64,000 nucleotides of DNA from Streptomyces chromofuscus (lineage in GTDB: Bacteria > Actinomycetota > Actinomycetes > Streptomycetales > Streptomycetaceae): contig NZ_CP063374.1 in NCBI RefSeq assembly GCF_015160875.1, forward strand, positions 6,885,501 to 6,949,500, in the 5' to 3' direction. A program made the position numbers and the translations under genes. This document shows positions 37,474-45,803 of this stretch, piece after piece; position 1 is the first letter of the stretch; the number at the start of each line of letters is the position of its first letter. The notes below the pieces were generated by a model. It was not told where the DNA came from. It did not search any database and saw only the letters and a program-made list of their open reading frames with translations.

Positions 37474-37668
37474 GTGACACCGCAAGGCATCCTCAAGCAC
37501 ATCACCACGGCCGGCGAGCAGACGTGCGACGTCGTCCACGAACGCCTGCCGGCCATGACGACGCAGCGCCACCGGGCACTGCTGGACGCGTGTAGCGACT
37601 GGCGATGCATGCCATCGTCGATGCCGACGATCAGAAGCCGGCCTGAGCTCGCTCGCAGGTACCTATGA
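37474..37668 (+). pseudogene. Remnant of a MarR-type regulator (C-terminal half)
   Basis: A short frame beginning VTPQGILKHITTAGEQTCDV and continuing with ERLPAMTTQRHRALLDA resembles the end of the wing and the dimerisation helix of MarR proteins (the usual 'LT-x-x-G' followed by 'L-x-x-E-x-x-x-L-x-x-x-L'). The recognition helix is missing. The following 20 codons look unrelated, so this is probably a decayed gene that once stood divergent to the flavoprotein. The identification is tentative. Confidence 0.4.
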
Positions 37669-37687
37669 GCACGACCCGGAACGGGCC

Positions 37688-38695
37688 CTACGAGGCATGG
37701 TCGTCCAGCCTGATCCGTGCCACGACGGGCAGGTGGTCGCTGCCCGTCTCCGGGAGGGTTCGCACGTCGACGACAGCGGCCCCCCGCGCCAGCACCTGGT
37801 CGATCCTGGCGACGGGGAAGGCCGTGGGCCAGCTGAACGCGAAGTCCTCGTCCGCCGTGCCCAGTCGCGAGGTGAGGGGTGCGAGGCCGCGGTCCCGGGT
37901 GGTGCCGTTGAGGTCGCCCGCCAGGATCACCGTGGCCGAGTCGTCGCCGGCGATCTTCCGGCCCAGCAGCCCCGCGCTCTCGTCACGCCACCGCGTGTCG
38001 AATCCGCTGCCCGGCCTGATCCTCACCGACGGCAGATGCGCCACATAGACGGCGATGTCGCGATCCGGTGACACCCGGACAACCGCCCGCAGTCCCCGAC
38101 TCCAGTCGCCCGTCACCGCCTCCGGCCTGATGTCCGCCTTCTCCGTGTCCGTCAACGGGAAGCGGGACCACAGCCCGACCGTCCCCACGACCACATGGTG
38201 CGGGTAACGGCTCTGGAACGCCCTCTCGTACGCCGCGACACCCGACGGCGTCAGCTCCTCGAGCGCCACCAGATCGGGGTCGGCGTCGACGATCGTGCGG
38301 GCAGTGGCCGCCGGGTCCCCGTTCACGTCGCTCACGTTGTGCTGGACCACCGTCAGGCCGTGCTCCCCGGGACTCCGCGGCAGCAGGGACGGGCCGAACA
38401 CGGCGAGCCAGACCGCTGCCGCCGCGAGGACCGCCAACAGCGCGCTCGCCGAGCGGCGCAGGACCGCCACGGCGAGCAGCGCCAGGATCGGCACTCCGAG
38501 CCAGGGCAGGAAGTTCTCGATCAGACCGCCCGGATTCCCCGGTGTGCTGGGCACGAGGGAGGGGAACAGCAGGAGGAGGGTGACCAGGAGGGCCAGGGCC
38601 GCGGGCACGCGTCCTCGGGTGAACGTCGTCCACCCGCTCGCATCCAGCCGCCCCCAGCCACGGAACCCCGCGACATCGGCCTTTCCGATGGCCAC
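37688..38695 (-). CDS. Membrane-anchored endonuclease/exonuclease/phosphatase-family protein
   Basis: A protein of about 335 residues. Three hydrophobic segments at its start (about 23-42, 55-70 and 75-95) anchor a C-terminal catalytic domain of the EEP fold, probably outside the cell. Catalytic landmarks are VVQHNVSDVN, the metal-binding glutamate in VALEELT, GDLNGT, and the closing SDHLPVVA. Family members act on nucleic acid or on phospholipids (sphingomyelinase, phosphodiesterase). The substrate here is unknown. The start is uncertain: GTG 38695 has GGAGG touching it, and the frame is open to 38821. Confidence 0.85.
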   Translation of the reverse strand: MAIGKADVAGFRGWGRLDASGWTTFTRGRVPAALALLVTLLLLFPSLVPSTPGNPGGLIENFLPWLGVPILALLAVAVLRRSASALLAVLAAAAVWLAVFGPSLLPRSPGEHGLTVVQHNVSDVNGDPAATARTIVDADPDLVALEELTPSGVAAYERAFQSRYPHHVVVGTVGLWSRFPLTDTEKADIRPEAVTGDWSRGLRAVVRVSPDRDIAVYVAHLPSVRIRPGSGFDTRWRDESAGLLGRKIAGDDSATVILAGDLNGTTRDRGLAPLTSRLGTADEDFAFSWPTAFPVARIDQVLARGAAVVDVRTLPETGSDHLPVVARIRLDDHAS

Positions 38696-38735
38696 CCTCC
38701 ACCCTGCCGTACGGCCTGCCGGCCCGCCCTCGCGA

Positions 38736-38909
38736 TCACAGCCGGTCGAGCACCGCGAAGGGATCCGTCGAGCCCTGGTTGTCGACGGCGACGATACGCC
38801 GCCGCAGGGTGAAGGACGCACCGGGTGGCAGGGTGACCTGGCGCCGGCTCATGACCCAGATGCCGCAGGCGTAGGCGGTGAACGCGGTGTCGTCGTAGAC
38901 CAGGCCGTG
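38736..38909 (-). pseudogene. C-terminal fragment of a secreted carbohydrate-active or related protein
   Basis: About 57 codons reading YDDTAFTAYACGIWVMSRR and then PPGASFTLRRRIVAVDN before the stop look like the last beta strands of a larger beta-sandwich protein. No upstream domain exists: the preceding sequence is a C/G-rich repeat-like stretch (38910-38990). I regard it as the leftover end of a lost gene. Confidence 0.4.
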
Positions 38910-39033
38910 CTGCGGCGCGCGGCGTCTCCGTGCGCTGTCGTGCGCGGCGCGTCTCCGCGCTGTGGTGCGCGGCGCGGTGGCGATCACGACCCGTGCGGAC
39001 CGGGCTGTGCCGGCCCGCACGGGACGCCCTCGC

Positions 39034-40101
39034 TCAGTGGCGCGGGAAGTACTGCTTCGGCAGCCCCATCCCGCGGTCGGCCATGATCTCGCGGACCCGG
39101 TCCGGGTAGTTCGTGATGATGCCGTCGACGCCCATGTCCATCAGCGCCTCCACGGTGGCCGGGTCGTCGCAGGTCCACGGGACGACCTTCAGGCCCCGGG
39201 CGTGCGCGTCGGCGATCATCGTGCGGTCGGGGTAGAAGCGGAAGCCGGGGTCGCCGATCTTGCCGTTCTGCGGGAAGCCGTACACGGGGGAGAGGGCCTT
39301 GACGCCGGGGACGGCCGCGGCGGCCTTCACGAAGTCGCCGTCGTAGTCGTCGGCGTCGATGCCGCCCAGCCACGGGGAGGCGCCGGGCTTGCCGACCTGG
39401 AGGAAGTCGTAGTTGGTCAGCGCCACCAGCGGCCACTTCGGCGCCAGCTCGTGCATCGCCTTCAGCGCGCCCCAGTCGAAGGACTGGATGGTGACCTGGC
39501 GCTCCAGGCCCGAGTCACGGATCTCCTCGAACACACGGCGCACGAACAGCTCGCGCGGCGCGGTCTGCTCGGGCGCGCCCGCCTCGACCTTCGTCTCGAC
39601 GTTGAGGGTGACCTTCTTGGCCTTGTAGCTCTTGACCAGGTTCAGCACGTCCCGGAGCTCGACCATCCGGGCGCCCTTGACCTGCTCCTGCTCGGGGTGG
39701 CCCGGCAACTGCTGGTAACCGCAGTCCATCGTCTTGATCTGCGCCAGCGTCAGATCCTTGATGTACTTGCCGACGTACGGGTACATCGGGTCGCCCGGCA
39801 CGGCCGGCGCCGTGTCCCGGCACTTCTGCGCGCTGACCTGCCGGTCGTGTGTGACGACGACCTTGTGGTCCTTGGTGACCTGGGTGTCCAGCTCCAGCGT
39901 GGACACGCCCAGCCGCAGCGCCTTGCCGAACCCTTCCAGGGTGCTCTCGGTGGTCATGCCGAGGCCGCCGCGGTGGGCCTGCAGGTCGAAGTGCGCCTCG
40001 TGGGCGGACGGACCGGGGGCTTCCGTGGCCGCCTGGGCGGCCGTCGGGACGGCGAGCACCGGCACCAGGGCCAGGCCGGCAAGGACTTGTCGTGCGGACA
40101 T
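39034..40101 (-). CDS. glpQ: Secreted glycerophosphodiester phosphodiesterase
   Basis: A 355-residue enzyme that hydrolyses glycerophosphodiesters to glycerol-3-phosphate and an alcohol. A 24-residue signal peptide ends in AQAA. The GDPD domain shows QAHRGG (catalytic His, about residue 43), the metal-binding ELDTQVTKD, and THDR. It ends with a TNYPDR segment that closes the TIM barrel. ATG 40101 has GAGG 7 bases upstream. Upstream repeats of GTTCAC suggest PhoP control, which is known for glpQ genes in Streptomyces coelicolor and would fit phosphate scavenging. Confidence 0.93.
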   Translation of the reverse strand: MSARQVLAGLALVPVLAVPTAAQAATEAPGPSAHEAHFDLQAHRGGLGMTTESTLEGFGKALRLGVSTLELDTQVTKDHKVVVTHDRQVSAQKCRDTAPAVPGDPMYPYVGKYIKDLTLAQIKTMDCGYQQLPGHPEQEQVKGARMVELRDVLNLVKSYKAKKVTLNVETKVEAGAPEQTAPRELFVRRVFEEIRDSGLERQVTIQSFDWGALKAMHELAPKWPLVALTNYDFLQVGKPGASPWLGGIDADDYDGDFVKAAAAVPGVKALSPVYGFPQNGKIGDPGFRFYPDRTMIADAHARGLKVVPWTCDDPATVEALMDMGVDGIITNYPDRVREIMADRGMGLPKQYFPRH

Positions 40102-40136
40102 TGCAACCTCACTCGTTCGGGATGGGGCGATTCAGG

Positions 40137-40197
40137 ACGCTAGTTCGACTCCGGTCGCGCCCAGTGAACCTGCATGTGATGTGGCTGTGAACGCTGG
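40137..40197 (-). promoter_or_regulatory. Candidate PHO box and -10 of the glycerophosphodiesterase gene
   Basis: On the minus strand GTTCAC occurs at 40187-40192 and 40164-40169, with a degenerate copy (CATCAC) at 40176-40181 between. The spacings are 11 and 12 bases, close to the 11-base direct repeats bound by PhoP in Streptomyces. TAGCGT at 40137-40142 is a good -10, placed as in PhoP-activated promoters. Confidence 0.45.
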
Positions 40198-40336
40198 AGG
40201 AACCCCAGGGTGGGGTCACAGGAGCCGGTGCCCGGAAAACAGCAGGCCGTGCGGCGGGTGGACGCGGCATCATGACGGTCCGCCACGCCGCCCTCGCCAT
40301 CACGAGGGCTCGCGACCGAACGCACCCGGGGGCCCA

Positions 40337-41041
40337 GTGACCGTGACCAACATCCTGCTGTCCGGCGTCGTCGGCTCGACCGCGTACGGACTCGCCCGCG
40401 AGGGCTCCGACGTCGACCGGCTCGGCCTGTTCGCCGCGCCCACCGAGTCCCTGCACGGCCTGCACGGCCCGAAGGAGTCCCACGTCTCCACCCACCCCGA
40501 CCGCACCCTCCACGAGGCGGCGAAATGGTGCCGCCTCGCGCTCGGCGGCAACCCGACCGTCATGGAACTCGTCTGGCTGCCGGACGACTTGTACGAGGTG
40601 AGGACACCCCTCGGCGACGAGCTGATCGGAATCCGCTCGTCCTTCCTCGGCGCCCGCCGGGTCCGCGACGCCTACCTCGGGTACGCCACGCAGCAGTTCC
40701 GCAAGCTGACCAGCCGCGGCGACGGCACGTTCTCCGCGGACACCCGCAGGCGCACCGCCAAGCACGCCCGCCACCTCAAGCGGCTGTGCACCCAGGGCTA
40801 CGAGCTCTACACCACCGGCCGGCTGACGATCCGGGTCGACGACCCCGACGGCTACCACGCCTTCGGCGAGCGGGTCGCCGCCGACCCGTCGGCCGCGCTG
40901 CCGCTGCTGCGCCACTTCGAGGCGGCGTTCGACGGGACGCGCGGCGTGCTTCCCGAACAGCCCGACGAGGGGCCCGCCGAGGCGTGGCTGCGGCGGGTCC
41001 GGCAGCGGTTCTACGCGTCGCCGGACGCCGTGCCGGCGTAA
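40337..41041 (+). CDS. Nucleotidyltransferase-fold protein
   Basis: A 234-residue protein of the minimal nucleotidyltransferase superfamily. The N-terminal GVVGSTAYGLAREGSDVDRL contains the G-S-x(n)-G and the S-D-x-D metal-binding motif. A helical domain follows, with AKWCRLALGGNPTVMELVW. Such proteins are annotated as predicted nucleotidyltransferases related to YcgL, and their targets are unknown. GTG 40337 has GGGGG 7 bases upstream. It is divergent from the glycerophosphodiesterase gene. Confidence 0.82.
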   Translation: MTVTNILLSGVVGSTAYGLAREGSDVDRLGLFAAPTESLHGLHGPKESHVSTHPDRTLHEAAKWCRLALGGNPTVMELVWLPDDLYEVRTPLGDELIGIRSSFLGARRVRDAYLGYATQQFRKLTSRGDGTFSADTRRRTAKHARHLKRLCTQGYELYTTGRLTIRVDDPDGYHAFGERVAADPSAALPLLRHFEAAFDGTRGVLPEQPDEGPAEAWLRRVRQRFYASPDAVPA

Positions 41042-41137
41042 GGGCGGCACCGTTCGAAAATCCCGTGCGGTGCACGGACCCGTCTCCCTACACTCGCCTC
41101 GTTGTCGAACAGCGAGTCGAGTGAGGGGAGCCGGGCC

Positions 41138-41254
41138 GTGCGTGACCGCACCGCTGTCGTCGTTCCCCGCTCCCGCTACGAGGTGATCCTCGTGTCTCCG
41201 GCCGCCCGGTGCCCGCTGCGCGGCCGGCACCGGAGGACCGTGACGAACATCTGA
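41138..41254 (+). CDS. Possible 38-residue leader peptide before the EF-G paralogue
   Basis: A short frame from GTG 41138 (VRDRTAVVVPRSRYEVILVS...) is preceded by GAGGGGAG at a good distance, and a TACACT -10-like hexamer lies at 41089-41094. It matches no family. It sits 216 bases before the EF-G-like gene, where a leader peptide could sense ribosome stalling, but it may equally be chance. Confidence 0.3.
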   Translation: MRDRTAVVVPRSRYEVILVSPAARCPLRGRHRRTVTNI

Positions 41255-41267
41255 GCGCAAGCGAGCC

Positions 41268-41398
41268 GCACCGCCTCGCCGGCACAGCGCGCACCTGCCC
41301 GCTGCCGGCGCCGACGAGTCGCACCACCTCGCCGGCACAGCGCCACCTGCCGCCGCCGGCACGAGTGAGTCACACCGCCTCGCCGGCACCGCAGCCGG
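41268..41398. repeat. Imperfect tandem repeat upstream of the EF-G paralogue
   Basis: Three copies of about 50 bases start at 41268, 41321 and 41371. Each opens with a variant of GCACCGCCTCGCCGGCAC; the first two continue with CACCTGCCG-rich sequence and the third is shortened. The repeats are non-coding and lie in the leader of the downstream gene. Confidence 0.65.
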
Positions 41399-41470
41399 CC
41401 CGCCCGCTCCCGTCCGTCCGGACGATCGCGCCGCCCCCTTCCACCGCATCACCCCGAAAGGCCAAGGGCC

Positions 41471-43498
41471 GTGCGCACCGCACTGAACCGACACCTCACC
41501 ACCGTCCGCAACCTCGGCATCCTCGCCCACGTCGACGCCGGCAAGACCACCGTCACCGAACGGATCCTCTACGCCACCGGCACCACGCACCGGCGCGGCG
41601 AGGTCCACGACGGCACCACCGTCACCGACTTCGACCCGCAGGAACGCGACCGGGGCATCACCATCTTCGCCGCGGCCGTCAGCTGCGCCTGGGACGGGCA
41701 CCGGATCAACCTGATCGACACCCCCGGGCACGTCGACTTCGCCGACGAGGTGGAGCGTTCGCTGCGGGTGCTCGACGGGGCGGTCGCGGTGTTCGACGCC
41801 GTCGCGGGCGTCGAGCCGCAGAGCGAGTCCGTGTGGCGGCAGGCCGACCGGCACGGCGTACCGAGGATCGCCTTCGTCAACAAGCTGGACCGCGCGGGCG
41901 CCGACCTCGACACCGCCGTCGCCTCGATCCGCGACCGGCTGCACCCGGCCCCGCTGGTCGTGCAGTTGCCGATCGGCGCGGAGGACGGCTTCACCGGCGT
42001 CGTCGACCTGGTGCGCCTGCGCGCGCTGATCTGGGCCGACGGCGCGGAGACGGCCGTGGCGCAACCGGTGCCGCCGGACCTGCGCGAGGAGGCGCGGCGG
42101 CGCAGACGGCTCCTGGAGGAGTCGGTCGCCGAGCTGCATCCGCAGGCGCTGGAGGAGTTCTGCACGGCCGGGGCGCTGTCCGAGCGGACGCTGGCCGCGG
42201 CCCTGCGCGACCTGACCCGCACCGGCGACGGCGTCGTCGTCCTGTGCGGCTCGGCGTACCGCAACCGCGGCATCGAGCCGCTGCTCGACGCGGTCGTGGC
42301 GTATCTGCCGTCGCCGCTGGACGTGCCTCCCGTGCGCGGCACCGGCGGAGAGGAACGCCCCGCCGACCCGCGGGCGCCGCTCGCGGCGCTGGCGTTCAAG
42401 GTGAGCGCCACGCCGACCGGACGGCTGACGTACGTCCGGCTGTACTCGGGGACGATCGAGAAGGGGGACACCGTGTGGGAGGCGGGTGCGCGGCGCACCG
42501 AGCGGATCGGGCGCATCCTGCGCGTGCGGGCCGACCGGCACGCGCCGGTGGACCGGGCGGTCGCCGGGGACATCGTGGCCGTGGTCGGGCTCAAGTCCGC
42601 CCACGCCGGGTCGACCCTGTGCGCGCCGGACGCGCCGCTCGTCCTCGAACCGCCGAGCACGGCCGAACCGGTCGTCTCCGTGGCCGTCGAGGCCCGTACG
42701 TCCGCCGACACCGACCGGCTGGCCACGGCTCTCGCCCGGCTGACCGAGGAGGACCCGTCGCTGGTGGTGCGGACCGACCCCGAGACCGGGCAGACCGTGC
42801 TGTCGGGCATGGGCGAACTGCACCTGGAGGTGGCGGTGGAGAAGATCCGGCGCGGCCACGGGCTGGACGTCCAGGTCGGCCGGCCCAGGGTGACGTACCG
42901 GGAGACGGTCGTGCGCGGGGTGACCGGGCACGTCCACCGGCATGTCAAACAGGACGGCGGCGCGGGCCAGTTCGCCCATGTCGTCCTGGACGTCGAGCCC
43001 CTGGAGGCCGGGTTCGAGTTCCGCTCGACGGTCGTCGGCGGGCGCGTGCCGCAGGAGTACGTCCGCGCCGTCGAGGCCGGCTGCCGGGACGCCCTGGCGG
43101 AGGGACCGCTGGGCGGGCATCCGGTGACCGGGGTGCGGGTGACGCTGACCGACGGGGCGACGCATGTGAAGGACTCGTCGGAGATGGCGTTCCGGACGGC
43201 CGGCCGGGCCGGCCTGCACGGTGCCCTGCGCGTGAGCGGGATGGCGCTGCTGGAGCCGGTCGTCGAGGTCACGGTGACCGTGCCCGAGGACGCCGTGGGC
43301 GGGGTCCTCGGCGACCTCGCCGCCCGGCGCGGCCGGGTCACCGGCTCGGTCACCCGGGCCGGCGCGGCGGTCGTCACCGCCACCGTGCCGCTCGCCGAAC
43401 TGTTCGGCTACGCGACCCGGTTGCGCAGCCGCACTCAGGGCCGCGGCACCTTCACCGCCCGGCCCACCGGGTACGCGCCGGCGCCGGCCGGCCGGTAA
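41471..43498 (+). CDS. Elongation factor G-like GTPase (EF-G paralogue)
   Basis: A 675-residue translational GTPase with the full EF-G layout. The G1 loop is AHVDAGKTT at about 19-27, G2 lies in RGIT, G3 is DTPGHVDF, and G4 is NKLD. Beta-barrel domain II, a domain III/IV pair and a C-terminal domain with VTVPEDAVGGVLGDLAARRG follow. It is somewhat shorter than housekeeping FusA, and no tuf or ribosomal protein genes stand beside it. It is therefore a second, specialised EF-G, related to the group that includes ribosomal protection proteins. Start GTG 41471 has AAGG upstream. Function could be alternative translocation, ribosome rescue or antibiotic tolerance. Confidence 0.9.
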   Translation: MRTALNRHLTTVRNLGILAHVDAGKTTVTERILYATGTTHRRGEVHDGTTVTDFDPQERDRGITIFAAAVSCAWDGHRINLIDTPGHVDFADEVERSLRVLDGAVAVFDAVAGVEPQSESVWRQADRHGVPRIAFVNKLDRAGADLDTAVASIRDRLHPAPLVVQLPIGAEDGFTGVVDLVRLRALIWADGAETAVAQPVPPDLREEARRRRRLLEESVAELHPQALEEFCTAGALSERTLAAALRDLTRTGDGVVVLCGSAYRNRGIEPLLDAVVAYLPSPLDVPPVRGTGGEERPADPRAPLAALAFKVSATPTGRLTYVRLYSGTIEKGDTVWEAGARRTERIGRILRVRADRHAPVDRAVAGDIVAVVGLKSAHAGSTLCAPDAPLVLEPPSTAEPVVSVAVEARTSADTDRLATALARLTEEDPSLVVRTDPETGQTVLSGMGELHLEVAVEKIRRGHGLDVQVGRPRVTYRETVVRGVTGHVHRHVKQDGGAGQFAHVVLDVEPLEAGFEFRSTVVGGRVPQEYVRAVEAGCRDALAEGPLGGHPVTGVRVTLTDGATHVKDSSEMAFRTAGRAGLHGALRVSGMALLEPVVEVTVTVPEDAVGGVLGDLAARRGRVTGSVTRAGAAVVTATVPLAELFGYATRLRSRTQGRGTFTARPTGYAPAPAGR

Positions 43499-43553
43499 CA
43501 CCAGGCGCCGGCCGCCGGTAGCACTACGGCGCCGGCCGCCCGGTAGCACCACC
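43481..43553. repeat. Three-copy 24-25 bp tandem repeat across the EF-G paralogue stop codon
   Basis: Copies start at 43481, 43505 and 43529, each with GCGCCGGCCG and a CGGTAA or CGGTAG triplet pair. The first carries the real stop (TAA 43496-43498). The next two keep an equivalent TAG, so the gene end has been duplicated downstream. Confidence 0.7.
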
Positions 43554-43583
43554 GCGGCCCCGTCCACGCACGGGCGGGGCCGC
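43554..43583. terminator. GC-rich hairpin between converging genes
   Basis: GCGGCCCCG (43554-43562) pairs perfectly with CGGGGCCGC (43575-43583) across a 12-base loop. It lies between the EF-G-like gene and the broken gene on the opposite strand. There is no U-tract, as usual in Streptomyces. Confidence 0.55.
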
Positions 43584-43611
43584 CGTGCCCGTACGCGCGA
43601 CGTCAGCGCCG

Positions 43612-44062
43612 TCAGGGGTACGACACCACCGTCGAAAACACCGTCGACGTTCCCGACGTCGGAGCCCCGGTGTCGTTGATGACGTGCGCGTACTGCCCGT
43701 TGCCGCCGAGGGAGACGACCAGCAGGCCGTGGAAGCGCACGCCCGGGCGGACGGGCGCGGCGAAGCCGTGGTGCTGCACGATCGTCCGGGCGACGTCGTC
43801 GTAGCAGTGGCTGCCCAGGTCCCGGCCCTCGTGCTCGGTGACGTTGTCGCCGATCCGGTGGACGGCGTAGCCCAGGATCGGGCCGTTGTGGACGGCGGCC
43901 CGGCTCGGGGCGTCGTACGCCTTCTCGTTCCGGAAGAAGACGTGCGGCCCCGCTGCCCGAACCACTGCACGGCGTACTGGTTGAAGTGCTCCACGAACAG
44001 GCCGGTGGCACAGTGGCCAAGGCAAGGAGCGCGCGGCCGATCCGCCACCGGGGCACCGCCAC
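43612..44062 (-). pseudogene. Small secreted-protein gene broken by two frameshifts
   Basis: Three minus-strand frames join into one plausible product. RWRIGRALLALATV looks like the start of a signal peptide in frame one. ATGLFVEHFNQYAVQWFGQ follows in frame two, and PHVFFRNEKAYDAPSRAAV, then PILGYAVHRIGDN, in frame three to the stop at 43612. The shifts fall near 44021 and 43955, only about 65 bases apart. Protein family unknown. Either the gene is dead or the sequence has two small errors. The proposed start is GTG 44062. From 44063 to 44347 I see no gene. Confidence 0.6.
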
Positions 44063-44347
44063 GGGCCCCGAGCCCGGGCCCGCCGGAGCAGGCGCCACCG
44101 GAACGAGCTGCCGGCGGGCCGAGCAACCGCCTCCGACAGGCCCTCTCCCACGCACCGCCCTACACACCTTGTTGGCCCACCCCACCCCCAACCCCCGGCC
44201 GAGACCCAACCGTTGCACAACACCACCCCGGCCCGCGCCGCCCGGGGTCGCCCCATCGCCGCAGGTCGTGGCCGGTTCAGCCGCCGCTCCGGGACAGCCC
44301 GCCGCCCCGCGCCCCGCCGCACCCGTCAAGAGACGGTGCCGCACATC

Positions 44348-44402
44348 TTGACGGGCCTTTCTCTTGAGGTTTAACTCACGTCCTAAATTAAGCCATGAGG
44401 GG
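44348..44402 (+). promoter_or_regulatory. Promoter and A+T-rich candidate operator of the sugar uptake operon
   Basis: TTGACG (44348-44353) and TTAACT (44371-44376) are 17 bases apart, a good vegetative promoter. The A+T-rich block TTTAACTCACGTCCTAAATT (44370-44389) directly overlaps the -10 and start site and is conspicuous in this GC-rich DNA, as expected for the operator of a sugar repressor, possibly of the ROK type. The 14-base CebR palindrome of cellobiose operons is not present. A start codon 44487 follows a 100-base leader. Confidence 0.5.
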
Positions 44403-44486
44403 CTTCGGGGCGTGAACGCGAACGGGCGTCGCGCGCCTCCGAACCGTCCTCGGACTTCTCGACTCCCGGAAGGGACACCAGGAGCC

Positions 44487-45803
44487 ATGCGCAGCATCCG
44501 AGCCGCGGCCGTAGGCGCCGTCACCCTGTCTCTCGCTCTCGCCGCCTCGGCCTGCGGAGGCGGTTCCGCCTCGGGCGGCGGGTCCAACGACTCGCCCAAG
44601 ACGCTGACCTACTGGGCCTCCAACCAGGGCGCCAGCGTCGAGGTCGACAAGAAGGTCCTCCAGCCCGAACTCGACAAGTTCGAGAAGCAGACCGGCATCA
44701 AGGTGGAGCTGGAGGTCGTGCCCTGGTCCGACCTGCTCAACCGCATCCTCACCGCCACCACCTCCGGCCAGGGCCCGGACGTGCTCAACATCGGCAACAC
44801 CTGGAGCGCCTCCCTCCAGGCCACCGGCGCGCTGCTGCCCTGGGACGAGAAGAACTTCGACAAGATCGGCGGCAAGGACCGCTTCGTCGGGTCAGCCCTC
44901 GGCTCCACCGGCGTCCACGGCCAGGACCCCGCCGCCGTGCCGCTGTACTCGATGGCGTACGCGCTCTACTACAACAAGAAGATGTTCGCCGACGCGGGCG
45001 TCACCCAGCCGCCGGCCACCTGGGACGAGCTGGTCGAGGTCGGCCGCAAGATCTCCAAGGACGGCAAGTGGGCCCTGGGCGCGGAGGGTTCGAACCTGTC
45101 GAACAACATCCACCAGGTCTTCGTCCTCGGCAAACAGCACGGCGCCGACTTCTTCACCGCCGACGGCAAGCCCGACTTCACCTCCGACGGCGCGGTCGCG
45201 GCCGTGAAGCAGTACGTCGACCTGATGGCCAAGGACAAGATCATCGCGCCCGGCAACGCCGAGTACGCGCAAAACCAGTCGCTGAGCGACTTCGCCAAGG
45301 ACAAGACGGCGATGGTGCTCTGGCAGACCGCCTCGGCCACCTTCGCGTCGATGGGCATGAAGGAGGACGAGTGGGGTGTCGCCCCCGCCCCCGTCCAGTC
45401 CGGTGAACCCGGCACCGGCACGAACACCAACTCCATGGTCGCCGGCATCAACATGGCGGTCTTCAAGAACACCGACAACATCGACGGCGCCACCGAGTTC
45501 GTGAAGTTCATGACCAGCGACGCCGAGCAGAAGATCCTCAACAAGGCCTACGGCTCCATCCCGCCGGTCAAGGCCGCCCAGTCCGACCCGGCGTTCAACT
45601 CCCCGGCCACGGCCGTCCTGCGCGACACCCTCGCCACCAGCGCCACCGCGCTCCCCCAGGTCCCTGACGAGTCCCAGTTCGAGACGGCCGTCGGCACGGC
45701 GGTCAAGGAGCTGTTCGCCGACGCCGCGGCCGGCCGCCCGGTGACCACCGAGTCGGTGAAGGCGGCACTCGCCAAGGCCCAGCAGCAGATGCCGACGAAG
45801 TGA
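44487..45803 (+). CDS. Sugar ABC transporter substrate-binding lipoprotein
   Basis: A 438-residue extracellular binding protein of the family 1 (maltose-binding-like) type. The signal sequence ends in the lipobox LAASAC at about 19-24, and a Gly/Ser-rich linker follows. The body has GPDVLNIGNTW, YSMAYALYYNKKMF, and the hinge segment AFNSP. It delivers an oligosaccharide to the permeases encoded by the next two genes. The adjoining GH1 glucosidase suggests a beta-glucoside such as cellobiose or gentiobiose. ATG 44487 has AGGAG 5 bases upstream. The stop overlaps the next GTG by 4 bases. Confidence 0.92.
   Translation: MRSIRAAAVGAVTLSLALAASACGGGSASGGGSNDSPKTLTYWASNQGASVEVDKKVLQPELDKFEKQTGIKVELEVVPWSDLLNRILTATTSGQGPDVLNIGNTWSASLQATGALLPWDEKNFDKIGGKDRFVGSALGSTGVHGQDPAAVPLYSMAYALYYNKKMFADAGVTQPPATWDELVEVGRKISKDGKWALGAEGSNLSNNIHQVFVLGKQHGADFFTADGKPDFTSDGAVAAVKQYVDLMAKDKIIAPGNAEYAQNQSLSDFAKDKTAMVLWQTASATFASMGMKEDEWGVAPAPVQSGEPGTGTNTNSMVAGINMAVFKNTDNIDGATEFVKFMTSDAEQKILNKAYGSIPPVKAAQSDPAFNSPATAVLRDTLATSATALPQVPDESQFETAVGTAVKELFADAAAGRPVTTESVKAALAKAQQQMPTK

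Noticed and set aside
41268..41398. CRISPR-like repeat array
   Set aside because: The three units are imperfect and joined head to tail without unique spacers, and no cas genes are present.
44063..44486. CebR operator upstream of the beta-glucoside operon
   Set aside because: I looked for the TGGGAGCGCTCCCA palindrome and found none in this region or within the first gene.
40109..44599. A 1496-codon minus-strand open frame
   Set aside because: It runs antisense through the nucleotidyltransferase and EF-G-like genes, has no domain, and is Gly/Ala/Arg-rich. It is a GC-bias shadow of real genes.
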